Origin: Lepisosteus oculatus
Taxonomy: Eukaryota; Chordata; Actinopteri; Semionotiformes; Lepisosteidae
Length of the DNA stretch: 64,000 bases
Assembly (NCBI RefSeq): GCF_040954835.1
Contig: NC_090709.1
Span: forward strand, 43,780,490-43,844,489
Reading direction: 5' to 3'
Numbering within the stretch: the first letter of the stretch is position 1; the number at the start of each line of letters is the position of its first letter. The position numbers and the translations under genes were made by a program. The notes beneath the pieces were generated by a model. The model was not told the origin of the DNA. It saw nothing but the letters and a program-made list of their open reading frames with translations, and did not search any database. This document shows, piece by piece, positions 1 to 11,753 of the stretch.

Positions 1-117
1 ATAAAATCTGGTATACGGAAAAGAAAGCGTTGATAAATACAAGTGTCTTTCAATGGATTAACATGAATGGAAATCCGTGTTGTGAATAACATAAAACTGT
101 CACTACGCATGACTGAG

Positions 118-157
118 TCCTTGAGTCTGGCACCTAAGACCACTCAGCCATCCTAAC
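118..157 (-). pseudogene. tRNA-Leu(CAA) 5' half, remnant
   Basis: Read on the minus strand, the sequence begins like a leucine tRNA: acceptor strand and D-arm (GGATGGCTGAGTGGTCTTAG), then the anticodon stem start and CAAG after the CAA anticodon. No T-arm or B box is found in the remaining 117 bases, so the gene stops after the anticodon. Many tRNA-Leu(CAA) genes carry an intron at this point, but no 3' exon is visible. Likely a broken copy. Confidence 0.55.
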
Positions 158-308
158 AAGCAGTGGAGGCTGGTGTTTTGAATGCGCCCATTTCTTTGTC
201 GAAGGATTATTAACTACTACTGATAGTTCTTTTCTTCTTATTACAGAGATTTCTGCATTGCAAGACAATTGACGATATAGATAAAGTCAAGTCTTGGCAA
301 ACGAAATA

Positions 309-381
309 GGCACAGACGGGGTTGGACCCCGCGATCTTCAGTTTACGAGACCGACACCTTACCAATTTATAATGATATTCA
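309..381 (-). pseudogene. degenerate tRNA-Thr(CGT)
   Basis: The minus strand shows a threonine-like anticodon arm (TGTCGGTCTCGTAAACTG, anticodon CGT) and a T-arm with CGGGGTCCAACCCCG. The 5' acceptor strand and D-arm are eroded and the B box is off consensus (GGTCCAACC instead of GGTTCGAATCC). It lies between the Leu remnant and the Lys gene on the same strand, so this end of the window was once a small tRNA cluster. Confidence 0.55.
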
Positions 382-405
382 CAGCAGATTTAAGGAAAGC
401 ACAAC

Positions 406-478
406 CACCTGAACAGGAACTTGAACCCTGTACCCTCAGATTAAAAGTCTGATGCGCTACCAACTGAGCTATCCAGGC
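406..478 (-). tRNA. tRNA-Lys(TTT)
   Basis: A 73-nt cloverleaf on the minus strand: acceptor GCCTGGA against TTCAGGT, D-arm AGCTCAGTTGGTAGCGC, anticodon arm with TTT (CAGACTTTTAATCTG), and T-arm CAGGGTTCAAGTTCCTG. The sequence is close to the vertebrate Lys(UUU) consensus, with a D-loop change and a G-T pair at the acceptor end. Only three T residues follow, so the Pol III terminator is weak. It may be active or a recent pseudogene. Confidence 0.8.
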
Positions 479-676
479 TCCGGAAGAGAATTGACACTGT
501 CGGGATCCTCGCAAGTCATATGTCTCTTCTTGTGCCGAAGCGCAGTTGTACCTGACCCGTCTGGAATGACCACTGACTTTATCCAGAAGTGACGGCGCCA
601 CTCCCAGTAGAATGTGAGTGAAATACAGAACGACATGAGGAGTCAAGCTCCCACAATTCATCTTTCCTCACATTAC

Positions 677-1784
677 CCATTTTTAGGATGAAGAGCAGGA
701 ATCTGCTGATATTAATGATATAACCTGCAATGGTCTGGTGAGACAGCCCAGTCATCTTCAACTGGGAAACAAATGTCTGCATTTTGGAAATGTCCTTCAG
801 AAAACTTAAGGAAACTTCCGATGGATCCATAAAAAACAGGAACCTGGAGACATTTTCAACCTGAAAAACATATAAAGAGAAAGTCATTATTTTTATGACC
901 AACATCCGTGGTATGTGAAGTTTAAGCCGAGTAAAACCATGTACCAAATACCTACCTCCTTGGAGAAGTTTACCATTCCCAGGCCCTGGATAAGGTATTG
1001 TTTAAAGCCAGCTAGGAGAGGAGAATCAAGAGAGTGTTTTCTGTGAAGTCCAGCCAGGGCAACTCTTTTTCGGAGAGCTTTTAGATTACCTTTAACTGAC
1101 ACCCTGTAGATATAAGACACATGGACAATTACATGTATTCTAAGTGTTTCCGTTTTTTTAGTTGGCTTCTGGGAGAAAATGGCTTTAGATGTGGCCCCGT
1201 GTGAATATGTATATCTACCAATTCACTGACATCCCAATTAAGGCTACATTTTTTCTTGCCTCTGTGAAACAAAATCAATTTTTATACATACAATGTGCAA
1301 ATAAAAAATAAAGCACTAGAAACCCTATTGAGCAGAGAGTCTTACTGTTCCCCATCTTCCCCTTCCTCCTCCGCTTCTGCTTCAGTTTCTGGAGCAGCCT
1401 CTGGCATCTCTTCCTTCTTTTCAACATGCTTTTTACATAATATGTTGTAACAATGATTTCAAAAAGAAACTACAGAAGCCTTACAAATTAAAAATATCTC
1501 ACCTTGCCAATGTGTCTTCAGGCTTCCCACGTACAAAAAGGCCCAAGGACTCTAGCAGTCTTACAACCACTGCCCTGTTTGCCTCACCAGACACAATCTC
1601 TATTCTGTTGTAATCCACGATGACCTCGTTCAGGTGATTCATCATGTCCTTCTTCGCCTGTTGAGAGGCCATCCTGATCTCTTCTGCCGTGGCGTGCTTC
1701 ATACACACCCTCTTCAAGTGAGCAGGAAGCTGATCAAAAGTATTCAGGCACATCTTGCACACCAGAGGAATCCTCGTGGGTTTC
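677..1784 (-). CDS. multi-exon gene fragment with integrase-SAM-like segment
   Basis: Three minus-strand exons are supported by splice signals. Exon 1503-1784 reads KPTRIPLVCKMC...LPAHLKRVC, a CxxC plus HxxxC zinc-binding-like motif, then a helical region ending near VRGKPEDTLA. Exon 956-1103 reads LKALRKRVALAGLHRKH...PLLAGFKQYL. Exon 677-860 reads VENVSRFLFFMDPS...LSHQTIAGYIINISRFLLF. The last two join in frame at NFSKE/VENV. The motif LSHQTIAGYIINISRFL resembles the N-terminal SAM-like core-binding domain of tyrosine recombinases, as in Crypton-type elements and genes derived from them. An acidic stretch near 1342-1433 may be a further exon, but its frame does not fit the exon before it. 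No catalytic R-HxxR-Y domain is in the window; the rest of the gene would lie left of position 1. The first coding exon seen in the plus-strand copy (3959-3993) is missing here. Function unknown. Confidence 0.45.
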
Positions 1785-2639
1785 CTTTGAAAATAAATAA
1801 TACCATCTGTGTATAGAAACAAGCTAAGACTGATTTCTTAAATTATCCTTAATTTTCTTTCTCATAGTTTGACCATAATGATTTTATTGTATGGCTCATT
1901 GCCCCCAAATAAATAATGGTTTCATAAAAAAGTGAACATTCTCATCTATATTCATTTGCAGTTACACTATTGCAATTAATCTGTATCCATTCTGCATTCA
2001 TATCTACTAGAAAGAGCTCTCAATTAATTAAATGCCCCATTGAACTGGCCCTGATTATACAATGCAAAGAGAAGTCTTCTAAGCCAATACTTGTAACCAG
2101 AAAGAGGCTGTATTTCAATTATACAATATACAAAACAATACCATTTAACACAAAGATATATTCCACACCTCAGCATGCACATGATGAGATTCTTGATATT
2201 AGATTAGTAAAAACAATATCAATGCACTGAGAGACGCTTAAGAATAAAGATGCATCTGCCTGACTGCATATTAGTTTTAAAAGGTTATCAGCAAATGCAT
2301 TTAAAAGTAAAAATGTAAAGTCTTACCTCTTGATCATAGTGGTGATTCAATATCCAGGACCTTAGTCAAGTCTCAGAATTATGTCCTTCTGTCACGATTG
2401 CAGGTGAAAAGTGAAAGGTATATTGCACTCAGCAGAAAGTTACCCCGAGCAAAGACTCCACCCCTCCCAGAAAACAGCACTCCCCTTTGGCAAAGCAGTG
2501 GGTGGAGGAAGCCTTTGCTACCATTATCAAACACAGAAATCGTTATAATTGAATTTTAAAAACATGGCTAAGCATGGGTTTAAAGTATATTCAACAGTGC
2601 AGGTGCATTCAAAGAAATAGAGTTTCCCAAGCCGTCGGA

Positions 2640-2820
2640 AAGAATTACCATTTCCAAAGATGTCTAGTCTCAAGCATTAACATCCAAAGTACCTGTCTTC
2701 GCTGGGGCAGGAAGTTTGCCAAGCCACCTGAAAGAATTACCATTTCAAAAGATGTCTGTTGTAAGCCAGGTTCAATCATTACCATCCAAAGTATCGGTCT
2801 TCCCATGGGGCAAGAGGGTT
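2640..2820 (+). repeat. two-copy ~90-bp direct repeat
   Basis: Two imperfect tandem copies, near 2640-2728 and 2729-2820, share AAGAATTACCATTTC, AAAGATGTCT, CATCCAAAGTA and a GGGGCA(A/G)GA end. It sits in the loop between the inverted arms. No coding sense is visible in it. Confidence 0.5.
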
Positions 2821-3958
2821 TCCTGTGTGTCTAGGATGTGTACTTCCCTTAAGTAAAGGATGAATATGGGTACCATAGGTATTAAATCTCCCAAAGCTCA
2901 GAGTTAAACTAAAAAACCCTTGGTGAGTGTGTTATAACATAGATGGGTATTTATAGTCCAGTGCCTCCTATTTTACTAGAGATTCTGTTTGGGATTCAGA
3001 ACTCGGGATCAAAATACTCCTAGGTACAGAGTAATTTTCACACCTTCCTGCTACCATGATCAGAGCAGTATTAGATTAAATTTGTCATTTATTGAAAGCC
3101 CAGTTTTTAACAATCATTTTCATTTGAACTTACTTTTTTCAAAGAAGGATCTGAGGTTCACTTCTTGAATTAAATCTTTTGACAAGAGGTAAGACTTCTA
3201 TTTTACATTTAAACCCATATTTAGCTGTGTTTTTTAGATTTAACTGAACCAATTTCTGTGTGTGATAATGTCCTTGAATTCTGACAACATCACACTAAAT
3301 TACATGATATAAAACAGCTAATGTTTCTAGAGATAAAGTTTCTGGGATGCTTCTAATTACTTTGCATTACCAGGGACAGTTTAATTAACCTTGTACAGTA
3401 CTGAAAGACCAAAATGCTTTTTTTAAAAGTTATTTAACATTTTATAGAACTTTGTCTACTATGGCTACATGATGAGCTTGGCCACTTATCTTAGGATAAA
3501 GATAGGATAAAGGTTTATCTTTTGCACCTACCTGCCCCCCAGCAAAGGCCGATGCTTTCTAAGTTGATGGTTCCCTACAGTAGACTGTACCATATCTTCT
3601 AAGGTAATGTATATTAACCCAAATCAGTTTTGGAATCCAATCTACTGACGAGATGGAGCACATCCTTTATTGGATACAGATTCATTGCAATAATGTAACT
3701 GCAAATGAATATAGATGAGCATGTATGTTTGATCATATACAGTGGCAGGAGCAGTCTCTCATTGCAGTGAATTTTCAGGGCCAATTCATCTCTCCATCTT
3801 ATACTGAATATGAAAGGTAGCTGTGTCTATATGGACTCCTCACTAGTTGGAATTTGTATATATTCCAGTGTTCCCTCAGCCAGTCCTTCTGTTGTAATTC
3901 AATTTATCTTATAAAATTCCTTCCCCACTTCTAGGACCAGAAGTTTTTGAACTCCACA

Positions 3959-4434
3959 ATGGCTCCTATTGGAAAGTCTGTGACTGAGACCAAGTAAGAG
4001 TTCACTTTTTTATATTAAGCCATTATTTCGTTTGGAGCAATGAGCAATTCTGATATAAATACAATAAAATCATTATGGTCAAACCATGAGAAAGAAAATT
4101 AAGGATAATTTAAGAAACCAGTTTTAGCTTGTTTCTATACACAAATTATATTATTTATTTTCAAAGGAAGCCTGCAAGGATTCCCCTGGTGTGCAAGATG
4201 TGCCTGAATACTTTTGATCAGCTTCCTGCTCACTTGAAGAGGGCGTGTATGAACCACGCCACGGCAGAGGAGATCAGGATGGCCTCTCAACAGGTGAGGA
4301 AGGACATGATAAATCACCTGAAGAACGGGGTCATTGTGGATTACAAAAGAATAGAGATTGTGTCTGGTGAGGCAAACAGGACAGTGGTTGTAAGACTGCT
4401 GGAGTCCTTGGGCCTTTTTGTACGTGGGAACCTG
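3959..4434 (+). pseudogene. partial inverted copy of the 0.7-1.8 kb gene (first two coding exons)
   Basis: Exon 3935-3993 carries ATG at 3959 and reads MAPIGKSVTETK. It ends in a good donor (AA/GTAAGAG), and exon 4167-4434 continues in frame: KPARIPLVCKMC...LPAHLKRACMNHATAEEI...LLESLGLFVRG. The protein is about 85% like the minus-strand exon at 1503-1784. The exon end differs from that copy (a short loss before GTAAAT), and no matching downstream exon follows within the next kilobase. It therefore looks like a duplicated 5' end rather than a working gene. It does supply the N-terminus that the minus-strand copy lacks, so the true gene layout may have been rearranged by inversion. Confidence 0.45.
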
Positions 4435-5295
4435 GTAAATGATTTGAACTAATTTAACGTCATATTCCGGAAATCCAGAGAACGTCTTCACACTTGTCGT
4501 GGCTGTTGCAGGAAACACCTGTTGAATCTCACTCGGGATTTCTTGAGAGATCATCAGCGAGTGAGTCGCAATTAGGAGATAATTTGGCATTTCTTTAGAG
4601 AACTCAGGATTTTTTTTTCCTTGGTGGCTTCCGCAATAAATCATAGACTCTGCTTTCAAAATAGCTGCACCAGGTACTCGGACACAGATAAACACAGGGA
4701 TTTAAAATTCAAGAATATGAATGGTCAACTGCTTCCAGTTGGGGTTTTTACGTTTCTTATTTAGTGATTTTTGTATCAGTCTTTTAAAAATTCATTAAAA
4801 TGCGAACAATATGTAAAATAAAAACAACAGCACCGACAAATGCTGGGGAGACAGGTAGTTTTTTTGTAATCAGATTCCAATGTCGAATACTGTGTATGAG
4901 AGCTTACTGTACGTAACTTTCCTTTTCTCACATTTTCGGACGACTATTCCGAAGGGGCACCCTGTCAACTCCTAATACTTTTAAAAAATCTGTCTGCGTG
5001 TTTGATTATTGTAATTTAATTTTAAAAAATGTTGATTATAACTAAAGAAATTAATGATCACAAACAAAAAAAGGGCTGAAGATGCGAGTTGCTTTTGTAT
5101 TAGAGCTGGATGACACGAGCTTATAAATAAAAAATGTTTTCTTCCAATAAATCATACATTTTGTTCCATCCTTCTTACTATACTTCTCTCTTGTAGTAGT
5201 AAAGCATTTTGATTGAAACCGAACAATACATTAAAGGTTTCATCTATACACTTATACTTACACTGCTGTGCAGCGGAGCCTGAAACACCCCAGTG
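4435..5295. other. no gene seen
   Basis: AT-rich sequence. A minus-strand reading frame runs through 4135-4695 opposite the exon copy, but it is mostly a shadow of that exon. I see no repeat, RNA gene or convincing exon. Confidence 0.5.
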
Positions 5296-5672
5296 GGCAA
5301 AAGACGTATAATATACGTCTATTAAACGTATACCTTAGACGTATAAATGTGGTCTGCAATTCGTCTAGAATGAAATTCTAATATACGTCTAAAGTTATAC
5401 GTCAATTATACGTCTATGATTAGATGTTCATTATACATAAATGGTTGGAGTTCTATTATATGGATAAATTTAGAGGTCTATTATACGGATAACTTTAGAG
5501 GACTATTATACGTATATGGTTAGAGGTCTATTATACGGATAACTTTAGACGTCTATTATACGTATATGGTTAGAGGTCTATTATACGGATAACTTTAGAA
5601 GTCTATTATACGTATAACTTTAGAGGTCTATTATATGTTTATGGGTAGAGGTCTATTATACATCAAAGATAG
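5296..5672. repeat. palindromic AT-rich minisatellite
   Basis: About ten units of a roughly 33-bp motif of the type AGAGGTCTATTATACGGATAA, alternating with variants containing TATACGTATATGGTT, so that a 66-bp higher-order pattern appears at 5440-5640. The left edge holds perfect short palindromes (GTATAATATAC, GACGTATA and their complements) and is less regular. Units differ by a few bases. There is no coding content. Confidence 0.85.
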
Positions 5673-6174
5673 GTTTTACAGGTGTAGAAACTAGTAAATC
5701 AAGCCAATGATTTGGTTTAGAAATTTATTCAGAAAATACACATTCACACCTGAAAAATATGTATTTCAAATTATACATTGTATACAATCGATCAACAATC
5801 AGCATATGGGCAATACTCATAAAAAACACAACTAGTCTAAAACTTCAGCTACAAATTCTGGTAACATGGCAATATACAGTATAGTAATGACAAACACAAA
5901 CTAATTACATTAACGCACTAAAACAAAACCACATTTTGATTCAAATATAAATTTTAAAATGCACAACTTCTACATTTCCAAGAAAAAAAATATTACAATG
6001 GAAATTAAGACGATTTTTGTCCACCATTTGCAAACCCTGTCTAATTGTCCTAACAGTTAGAACCAGAAACTTATTATTTTCAGTGTCCAGATCTCCTGGC
6101 CCCCTGCCTTGCATATGCATTCTTCAAGTAACGCATTTTGTGCTCCTTAATTTCTTTTAATGTAGATGTAGGGT
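5673..6174. other. no gene seen
   Basis: AT-rich unique-looking sequence between the minisatellite and an LTR fragment. I see no exon, RNA gene or repeat in it. Confidence 0.5.
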
Positions 6175-6988
6175 GTAGCGGCGAGGCTTATTAATAAGAA
6201 AGAATTAAGTGTTCTGAGCTTTCCCAAATGGTCCCATGTCTGTTCATCTCTGTGGTGCAGCCACAGAGAAACTATTCATGCAGGCTGATTTAAGGTTTCC
6301 TTTGATAAGGTTTCCTAGGACAGCTCCCAAAGGGGGATGCACTTAGCTAAGCCTGGCTATCATGATCAATGGTCATCCATTGGCGCCTATCTGTCTAGGG
6401 AGTGCGAGTTGGACATCTGGACTGCATTCCTAAGTGTCAGGAGTAAGTGACTCATATCTCACCTTGATCAACCAATCAGGGACTGGTAGGGCCGAGTAAC
6501 CCACGTGGGACTCTGATGCCCATGGAACTTTCAGCCAATCAATGAGCTGAGGTTCCTCCAGGTAAAAACAGGCAACACAGAGAGCCTGTAAGATTCAGAA
6601 GGGAGGATTCAGTAGAATTCTGTGGACTTTTCTAAAGGGAATTCAAAGGAGAATTCCAGGGCAGAATGGCCCAGGAGCAGAAGGCTCCCAAGGGCAGGAC
6701 ATTCTCGCAGCGCGCCTCCTGACCATCCTGAGACTCAGTCCGGACAACCACGGAACGGCCAGTGTGTCCAAGTGCCAGAACTTTCCTTTGTTCTAAGAGT
6801 CTAGAGCGGAGGTTGCCAGAGAGTAACCAGAGGATCCACCCGAGGTTAGCACCAGCAGCAGGCCTCGTGAACAGGTCAGAACTGTGGACAGCTGAATCAC
6901 TATTCAGAACTAGCTCTTCATCAGAAACGAACCGGTCCTCTTCCTGACTTGCTGGGACTCACAGTCATCTTTTCTCCTGTCCGCAAAC
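6175..6988 (+). mobile_element. LTR fragment, same family as the LTR at 58.48 kb
   Basis: From TGTAGCGGCGAGGC onward the sequence aligns with 58480-59170: shared blocks include CTCTGTGGTGCAGCCACAGA, GATGCACTTAGCTAAGCC, ATCATGATCAATGGTCATCC and GACATCTGGACTGCATTCC. Similarity is strong for the first 400 bp and patchy after that. The fragment is cut at 6989 by the sushi-like element. The remaining LTR part does not clearly resume at 12254. A fossil remnant, old relative to the element inserted in it. Confidence 0.75.
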
Positions 6989-7476
6989 TGTTACGAACCC
7001 TGCCTCCCGGCAACGGAGGAGGCAGAAGTAGGCGTAGCCCCGACCTATCAGTTTTCCCATTCACCACCACACCCCCGTCTCATCCTACTTAAACACCTGT
7101 CCTTCCCTACCTCGTTGCTCAGTATTGGTTTTCCCTATCAAGCTTCCTGGTTGCGCTTCTTCTACTCTGTGTTTGTCTTGGATTTCGGCTTACGGTTTTT
7201 CCCTTTGGACTTCGGCTTTTCGGATCTCGGCTTGGATTGGTACTTTCGCTCTGTTTTGGATTACTGGCTACCTCTGGATTCCCGGATTGCTCTACGGACT
7301 ACGACTTCGGATTACTCTTCGGCTTCGGTACACGTTCCCTTTCGGATATCTTGCTTCCCCTGGACTCTCGGCTCGTTCCAACGATTACGGTTTGCTTTCG
7401 GATTACGACTTGGCTTTGTTCGCTCCTGCAAGTGGGTTCACTCACTGGTTCGGTCCCTATTACCGAACCCATAACA
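6989..7476 (+). repeat. 5' LTR of the sushi-like element
   Basis: A 488-bp LTR bounded by TGTTA...TAACA, with a TACTTAAACACC promoter-like stretch and a pyrimidine-rich middle of repeated TTCGGATT/TCTCGGCTT words. It is about 96% identical to the 3' LTR. Confidence 0.88.
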
Positions 7477-8780
7477 GAATACTGAGCCATTTAACATGGA
7501 CCCAGCGGAGCAAGCGGAGATTCGCTCGGCTTTGGATCAGCACGGACAAGCCTTACTCCAGCTCCAGGCTTCTGTCCAACAGATCTCTGCGCACCTGTCT
7601 GCAATGACGCCCATCGGCAATCGAGGAAGCAACGCTGGAGCTGCCGCTTCGGCTCCGCCTCCGCCAGCTCCTACACCTGCCCCTCGACCTCTTCCACTAA
7701 CTCCACCTGACAGGTTTGACGGCAACCCTACGAAATGTCGGGGCTTCTTAGCACAGTGTGCGCTGGTTCTCAGGCTTCACCCGGAGACTTTTTTTTTCTC
7801 CTCAGGACAAGATCGCCTTCATAGTTTCACGGCTAACCGGCCGCGCTTTGGAATGGGCTACTGCTCTGCTTGATCGCGGGGCTCCTGAAATTCAGGATTA
7901 TGATTTTTTTTTAGGAAAATTTAAGGGGGTTTTTTGTCGTCCCATAGTTGGCCAAGACTCTGCCTTCCGCCTCTCCTCCATCCACCAAGGCCGCCGGTCT
8001 GTACATGATTATGCTATAGATTTTCAAGTAGCAGCAGCAGAGACTCACTGGGACGATGAGGTCCTTATTTTTCTTTTCCGTCAAGGACTCAGTGAAGAAA
8101 TTAAGGACCATCTGGTAAATATGCCGCAATTGGGCAATACCTTGGAGGAAGTTATTTCACAGGTATTGCAATTGGAATAATCAGAATTCGTCATAGGAGT
8201 GCTGAGAGATCTCGGTCCCCTATACTAGAGGCTCCTCGGCTATCACCTTTCAGATCTGCCGACTCAGAACAACCTATGGAAATAGCCCGCACCCGAGTAA
8301 CCCCTGAAGAACGAGAGAGGCGCCAACGAGAGGGTCGCTGCCTGTACTGTGGGAAATTTGGACACTTTAAAGTGGCCTGCCCTGCTACATACTCATCCTT
8401 GAAGCGCCGCCCACCTTCTCAGAATCCTAAGGTGAGTGAGAATACTCAATTCCCTCACCTTTCCTCAGGATTTTTTATTTGTTCTACACTATTCTGAGGT
8501 AATGAAAGGAGACCTCTGCTTGCCTTTATAGACTCAGGGGCGGCAGGTAACTTTATAGACACCGCCGTCGCTCGAGCTTGGAAATTACCCTTGACCCTGG
8601 TGTCCACCCCTCTTCGTGTCCAGTCCATTGATGGCTCCCCCGTATCTCCAGGACTTATTAGGTGGCAAACGGAAATTATAAGCCTGCAGATAGGCGCCAC
8701 CCATGTGGAAGACATCTGGTTTTATCTCCTTGAGACCCCAAGACATCCTCTGGTGCTAGGCTTTCCTTGGCTACAGCAGC

Positions 8781-11753
8781 ATGGACCCTCACATTTCTTG
8801 GTCCCGTAAAGAGATAGTAGCTTGGGGACCCAGATGTGTTAGAAAATGCTGTCGCCTACCAGTGAAGTTTGCACTCATGGCGACGTCCCCTTCAGGGGTT
8901 CCTACCATACCCCCTCAATACTCTGATCTACAGGAAGCCTTTAATGAGCAGGAGGCCTTGGCCCTCCCCCCTCATCGACCATACGATTGTGCCATTGACC
9001 TTTTGCCTGGTACTATCCCTCCCAAAGGTCGTATTTTTCCACTCTCCAATTCTGAGTCTGAGGCCCTGAAAGTCTATATACAAGATTCTCTGAAGGCTGG
9101 GCTTATACGTCCATCCACTTCACCAGCATGTGGCAGTTTATTTTTTGTGGAAAAGAAGGATGGTGGGCTCCGTCCCTGCATCGACTATCGTGGCCTCAAT
9201 GAGATCACCATCAAGAATCGGTACCCTTTGCCTCTAATTCCAGCAGCACTTGAGTCTGTGCATGGAGCCAATATCTTTACAAAACTGGATTTACGAGGGG
9301 CCTATAACCTAATCCGCATTCGGGAGGTGGATGAATGGAAGACGGCATTTATGACAACCCATGGACATTACGAATATTTGGTCATGCCCTTTGGTTTGGT
9401 TAATGCTCCAGCAGTGTTTCAATCTTTTATTAATGACATCTTTCGTGATCTCCTACAAAGATTTGTCTTGGTTTATCTAGATGACATATTAATTTTTTCT
9501 GATTCCTTCCAGGATCATATTCTCCATGTCAGAGAAGTACTCTCCCGGCTCATTAAGAATAAGCTATATGTCAAACTAGAGAAGTGTACCTTCCATGCTT
9601 CGAGGATTCACTTTTTAGGGTACGTCATCTCGCCGGAGGGGGTGGAAATGGATTCAAGTAAAGTCTCGGCGATTACTGATTTGCCCACTCCCAAGAATCT
9701 AAAACACATTCAACGATTTCTCGGCTTTGCTAACTTTTACAGGAAGTTTATTCGAAACTTCAGCTCAGTGGTCACTCCCATAACCTCTTTGACCCGTAAA
9801 GGACCTAAACAAGGCAAATGGACCCCTCAAGCCGAAGATGCATTTCAGCGTCTGAAACACCTGTTCACTACAGCCCCCATCCTAAAACACCCTGATCCAA
9901 CTTTGCCCTTTGTGGTCGAAGTGGATGCTTCTGGCCATGGTGTGGGTGCTGTTCTCTCCCAATGTCATGGAGAAAAACAGGTTCTTCATCCCTGTGCCTT
10001 CTTCTCTAAGAAGCTATCCCCTGCCCAAATGAACTACGATGTCGGCAACCGTGAGCTCTTGGCCATTAAGCTGGCATTGGAGGAATGGAGGCACTGGTTA
10101 GAGGGTGCTCATCACCCTTTTTTAATTTACACTGATCATAAAAACCTGGAGTATCTGCAGTCGGCCAAACGTCTTTGTCCTCGCCAGGCTAGGTGGTCCC
10201 TTTTTTTTTCCAGATTTAATTTCTTGATCACCTACACTCCAGGTTCCAAGAACGTCAAGGCAGACGCCCTTTCACGGATCCACGACCCCCCTGAGGCCGA
10301 ATTGATTCCAGAACCTATCATCCCGTCTGGTAAGTTCCTGGCAGCTGTAAGATGGGACATTGAGGTAATTGTTCGACGAGCTTTGGTAGGACAGACGGTA
10401 CCACCTCAGTGCCCTCAGGACAAGTTATTTGTCTCTAATTCCGTCAGATCGGCAGTTTTACAATGGGGACACGACTCCCGCTTCGCCGGACACCCTGGAT
10501 TCCACCGTACCTTGGATTTCATCTCCAGAGACTTCTGGTGGCCAACTATGGCCAAGGATGTCAAGGAATATGTCCAGGCCTGCTCTATCTGCTCCCAAAT
10601 GAAGTCTTCCCGGATTAGGGCAGCGGGCCTTCTTCAACCCTTACCCATCCCGGACCGTCCTTGGACCCACCTCTCAGTAGATTTTATTACTGACCTTCCA
10701 CCCAGCCATGGACACACGACTATTATGGTGGTGGTAGACCGTTTTTCCAAATCTGCCCATTTTATTCCCCTACCATCCTTACCGACAGCTCGGGAACTAG
10801 CAGAATTGTTTGTACAACATATCTTCCGACTGCATGGCATCCCTAAGGATATTGTTTCTGATAGGGGCCCCCAGTTTGTCTCCCGATTTTGGAGGGCCTT
10901 CTGTAAGTCGCTGGGCGCCTTAGTCTCACTTACCTCAGCTTATCACCCTCAGGCCAACGGTCAGACTGAACGAATGAATCAGGAACTGCTGACCTATTTA
11001 CGGACTTATATCTCCTCTACCCATGACAATTGGGTGTCTTTGCTCCCATGGGCAGAGTATGCACACAATTCTCTGTATACTACAGCTACCGGCATGTCTC
11101 CCTTTAAGTGTGCTTTAGGTTATCAGCCTCCTCTTATCCCTGACTCCCACCACAACACAGAGGTACCTTCGGTTCAGGACTACATCTCTAAACTGAAGAC
11201 CTTCTGGAGGAAGGCCAAAGCCACCCTTCTTCGCACCTCAGCTCAGCGGAAGAAGGTGACTGATCGGCGCCGTCGTATCCCACCCAGACTTCGTCGCGGT
11301 CAGTTTGTTTGGTTATCTACTCGTAACTTTCCTCTTAAGCAACCTTCTGGCAAGCTTGCTCCCAGGTACATTGGTCCTTTTCGTGTCCTCGCCCAGATCA
11401 ACCCTGTGACTTACCGACTGGCCTTGCCTCCCACCCTGCGGATCCACCCTACTTTCCATGTTTCCCTTCTTAAACCCTTTCACAGATCCACCCTGTCTAA
11501 ACCGCAAAAAAAAAACCCACCGCCTCGAGTAATTGATGGACTCCCTGCTTACACAGTCAATAAAATCCTGGATTCCCGTTGGTCTCGTGGATCCCTACAA
11601 TATCTCGTCGATTGGGAAGGCTACGGTCCGGAGGAGCGCTCGTGGGTCTCGGAGAAGGATATTCTGGACCCCAACCTCATCCAAGACTTCCACCTTAACT
11701 TCCCGGATCGTCCCGTTAGGGCGTCAGGAGCCGCCCATAGAGGGGGGGGGTAA
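8781..11753 (+). CDS. pol frame of the sushi-like element (RT, RNase H, integrase, chromodomain)
   Basis: A 990-codon frame. Reverse transcriptase motifs include [24 protein letters not shown] and [10 protein letters not shown]. The RNase H segment has [16 protein letters not shown] and [14 protein letters not shown]. The integrase has the HHCC-type zinc region ([10 protein letters not shown]...CSICSQMK) and a core with [18 protein letters not shown] and [15 protein letters not shown] chromodomain follows at the end ([11 protein letters not shown]...[16 protein letters not shown]), which chromoviruses use for integration into marked chromatin. The polypurine tract and 3' LTR follow directly. 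Treated as part of a fossil element. Confidence 0.93.
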   Translation: MDPHISWSRKEIVAWGPRCVRKCCRLPVKFALMATSPSGVPTIPPQYSDLQEAFNEQEALALPPHRPYDCAIDLLPGTIPPKGRIFPLSNSESEALKVYIQDSLKAGLIRPSTSPACGSLFFVEKKDGGLRPCIDYRGLNEITIKNRYPLPLIPAALESVHGANIFTKLDLRGAYNLIRIREVDEWKTAFMTTHGHYEYLVMPFGLVNAPAVFQSFINDIFRDLLQRFVLVYLDDILIFSDSFQDHILHVREVLSRLIKNKLYVKLEKCTFHASRIHFLGYVISPEGVEMDSSKVSAITDLPTPKNLKHIQRFLGFANFYRKFIRNFSSVVTPITSLTRKGPKQGKWTPQAEDAFQRLKHLFTTAPILKHPDPTLPFVVEVDASGHGVGAVLSQCHGEKQVLHPCAFFSKKLSPAQMNYDVGNRELLAIKLALEEWRHWLEGAHHPFLIYTDHKNLEYLQSAKRLCPRQARWSLFFSRFNFLITYTPGSKNVKADALSRIHDPPEAELIPEPIIPSGKFLAAVRWDIEVIVRRALVGQTVPPQCPQDKLFVSNSVRSAVLQWGHDSRFAGHPGFHRTLDFISRDFWWPTMAKDVKEYVQACSICSQMKSSRIRAAGLLQPLPIPDRPWTHLSVDFITDLPPSHGHTTIMVVVDRFSKSAHFIPLPSLPTARELAELFVQHIFRLHGIPKDIVSDRGPQFVSRFWRAFCKSLGALVSLTSAYHPQANGQTERMNQELLTYLRTYISSTHDNWVSLLPWAEYAHNSLYTTATGMSPFKCALGYQPPLIPDSHHNTEVPSVQDYISKLKTFWRKAKATLLRTSAQRKKVTDRRRRIPPRLRRGQFVWLSTRNFPLKQPSGKLAPRYIGPFRVLAQINPVTYRLALPPTLRIHPTFHVSLLKPFHRSTLSKPQKKNPPPRVIDGLPAYTVNKILDSRWSRGSLQYLVDWEGYGPEERSWVSEKDILDPNLIQDFHLNFPDRPVRASGAAHRGGG

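Larger units (their letters stand above)
1503..4434. repeat. inverted duplication around an intron-like loop
   Basis: The segment 1503 to about 1965 returns in inverted orientation at about 3690-4434. The match covers the zinc-finger-like exon, its acceptor and about 150 bp of intron (for example CCTTAATTTTCTTTCTCAT on the left against its complement near 4085). The left arm lacks the stretch matching about 3722-3998, which holds the start-codon exon of the right copy. The arms bracket about 1.7 kb of AT-rich sequence with no gene. Confidence 0.75.
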
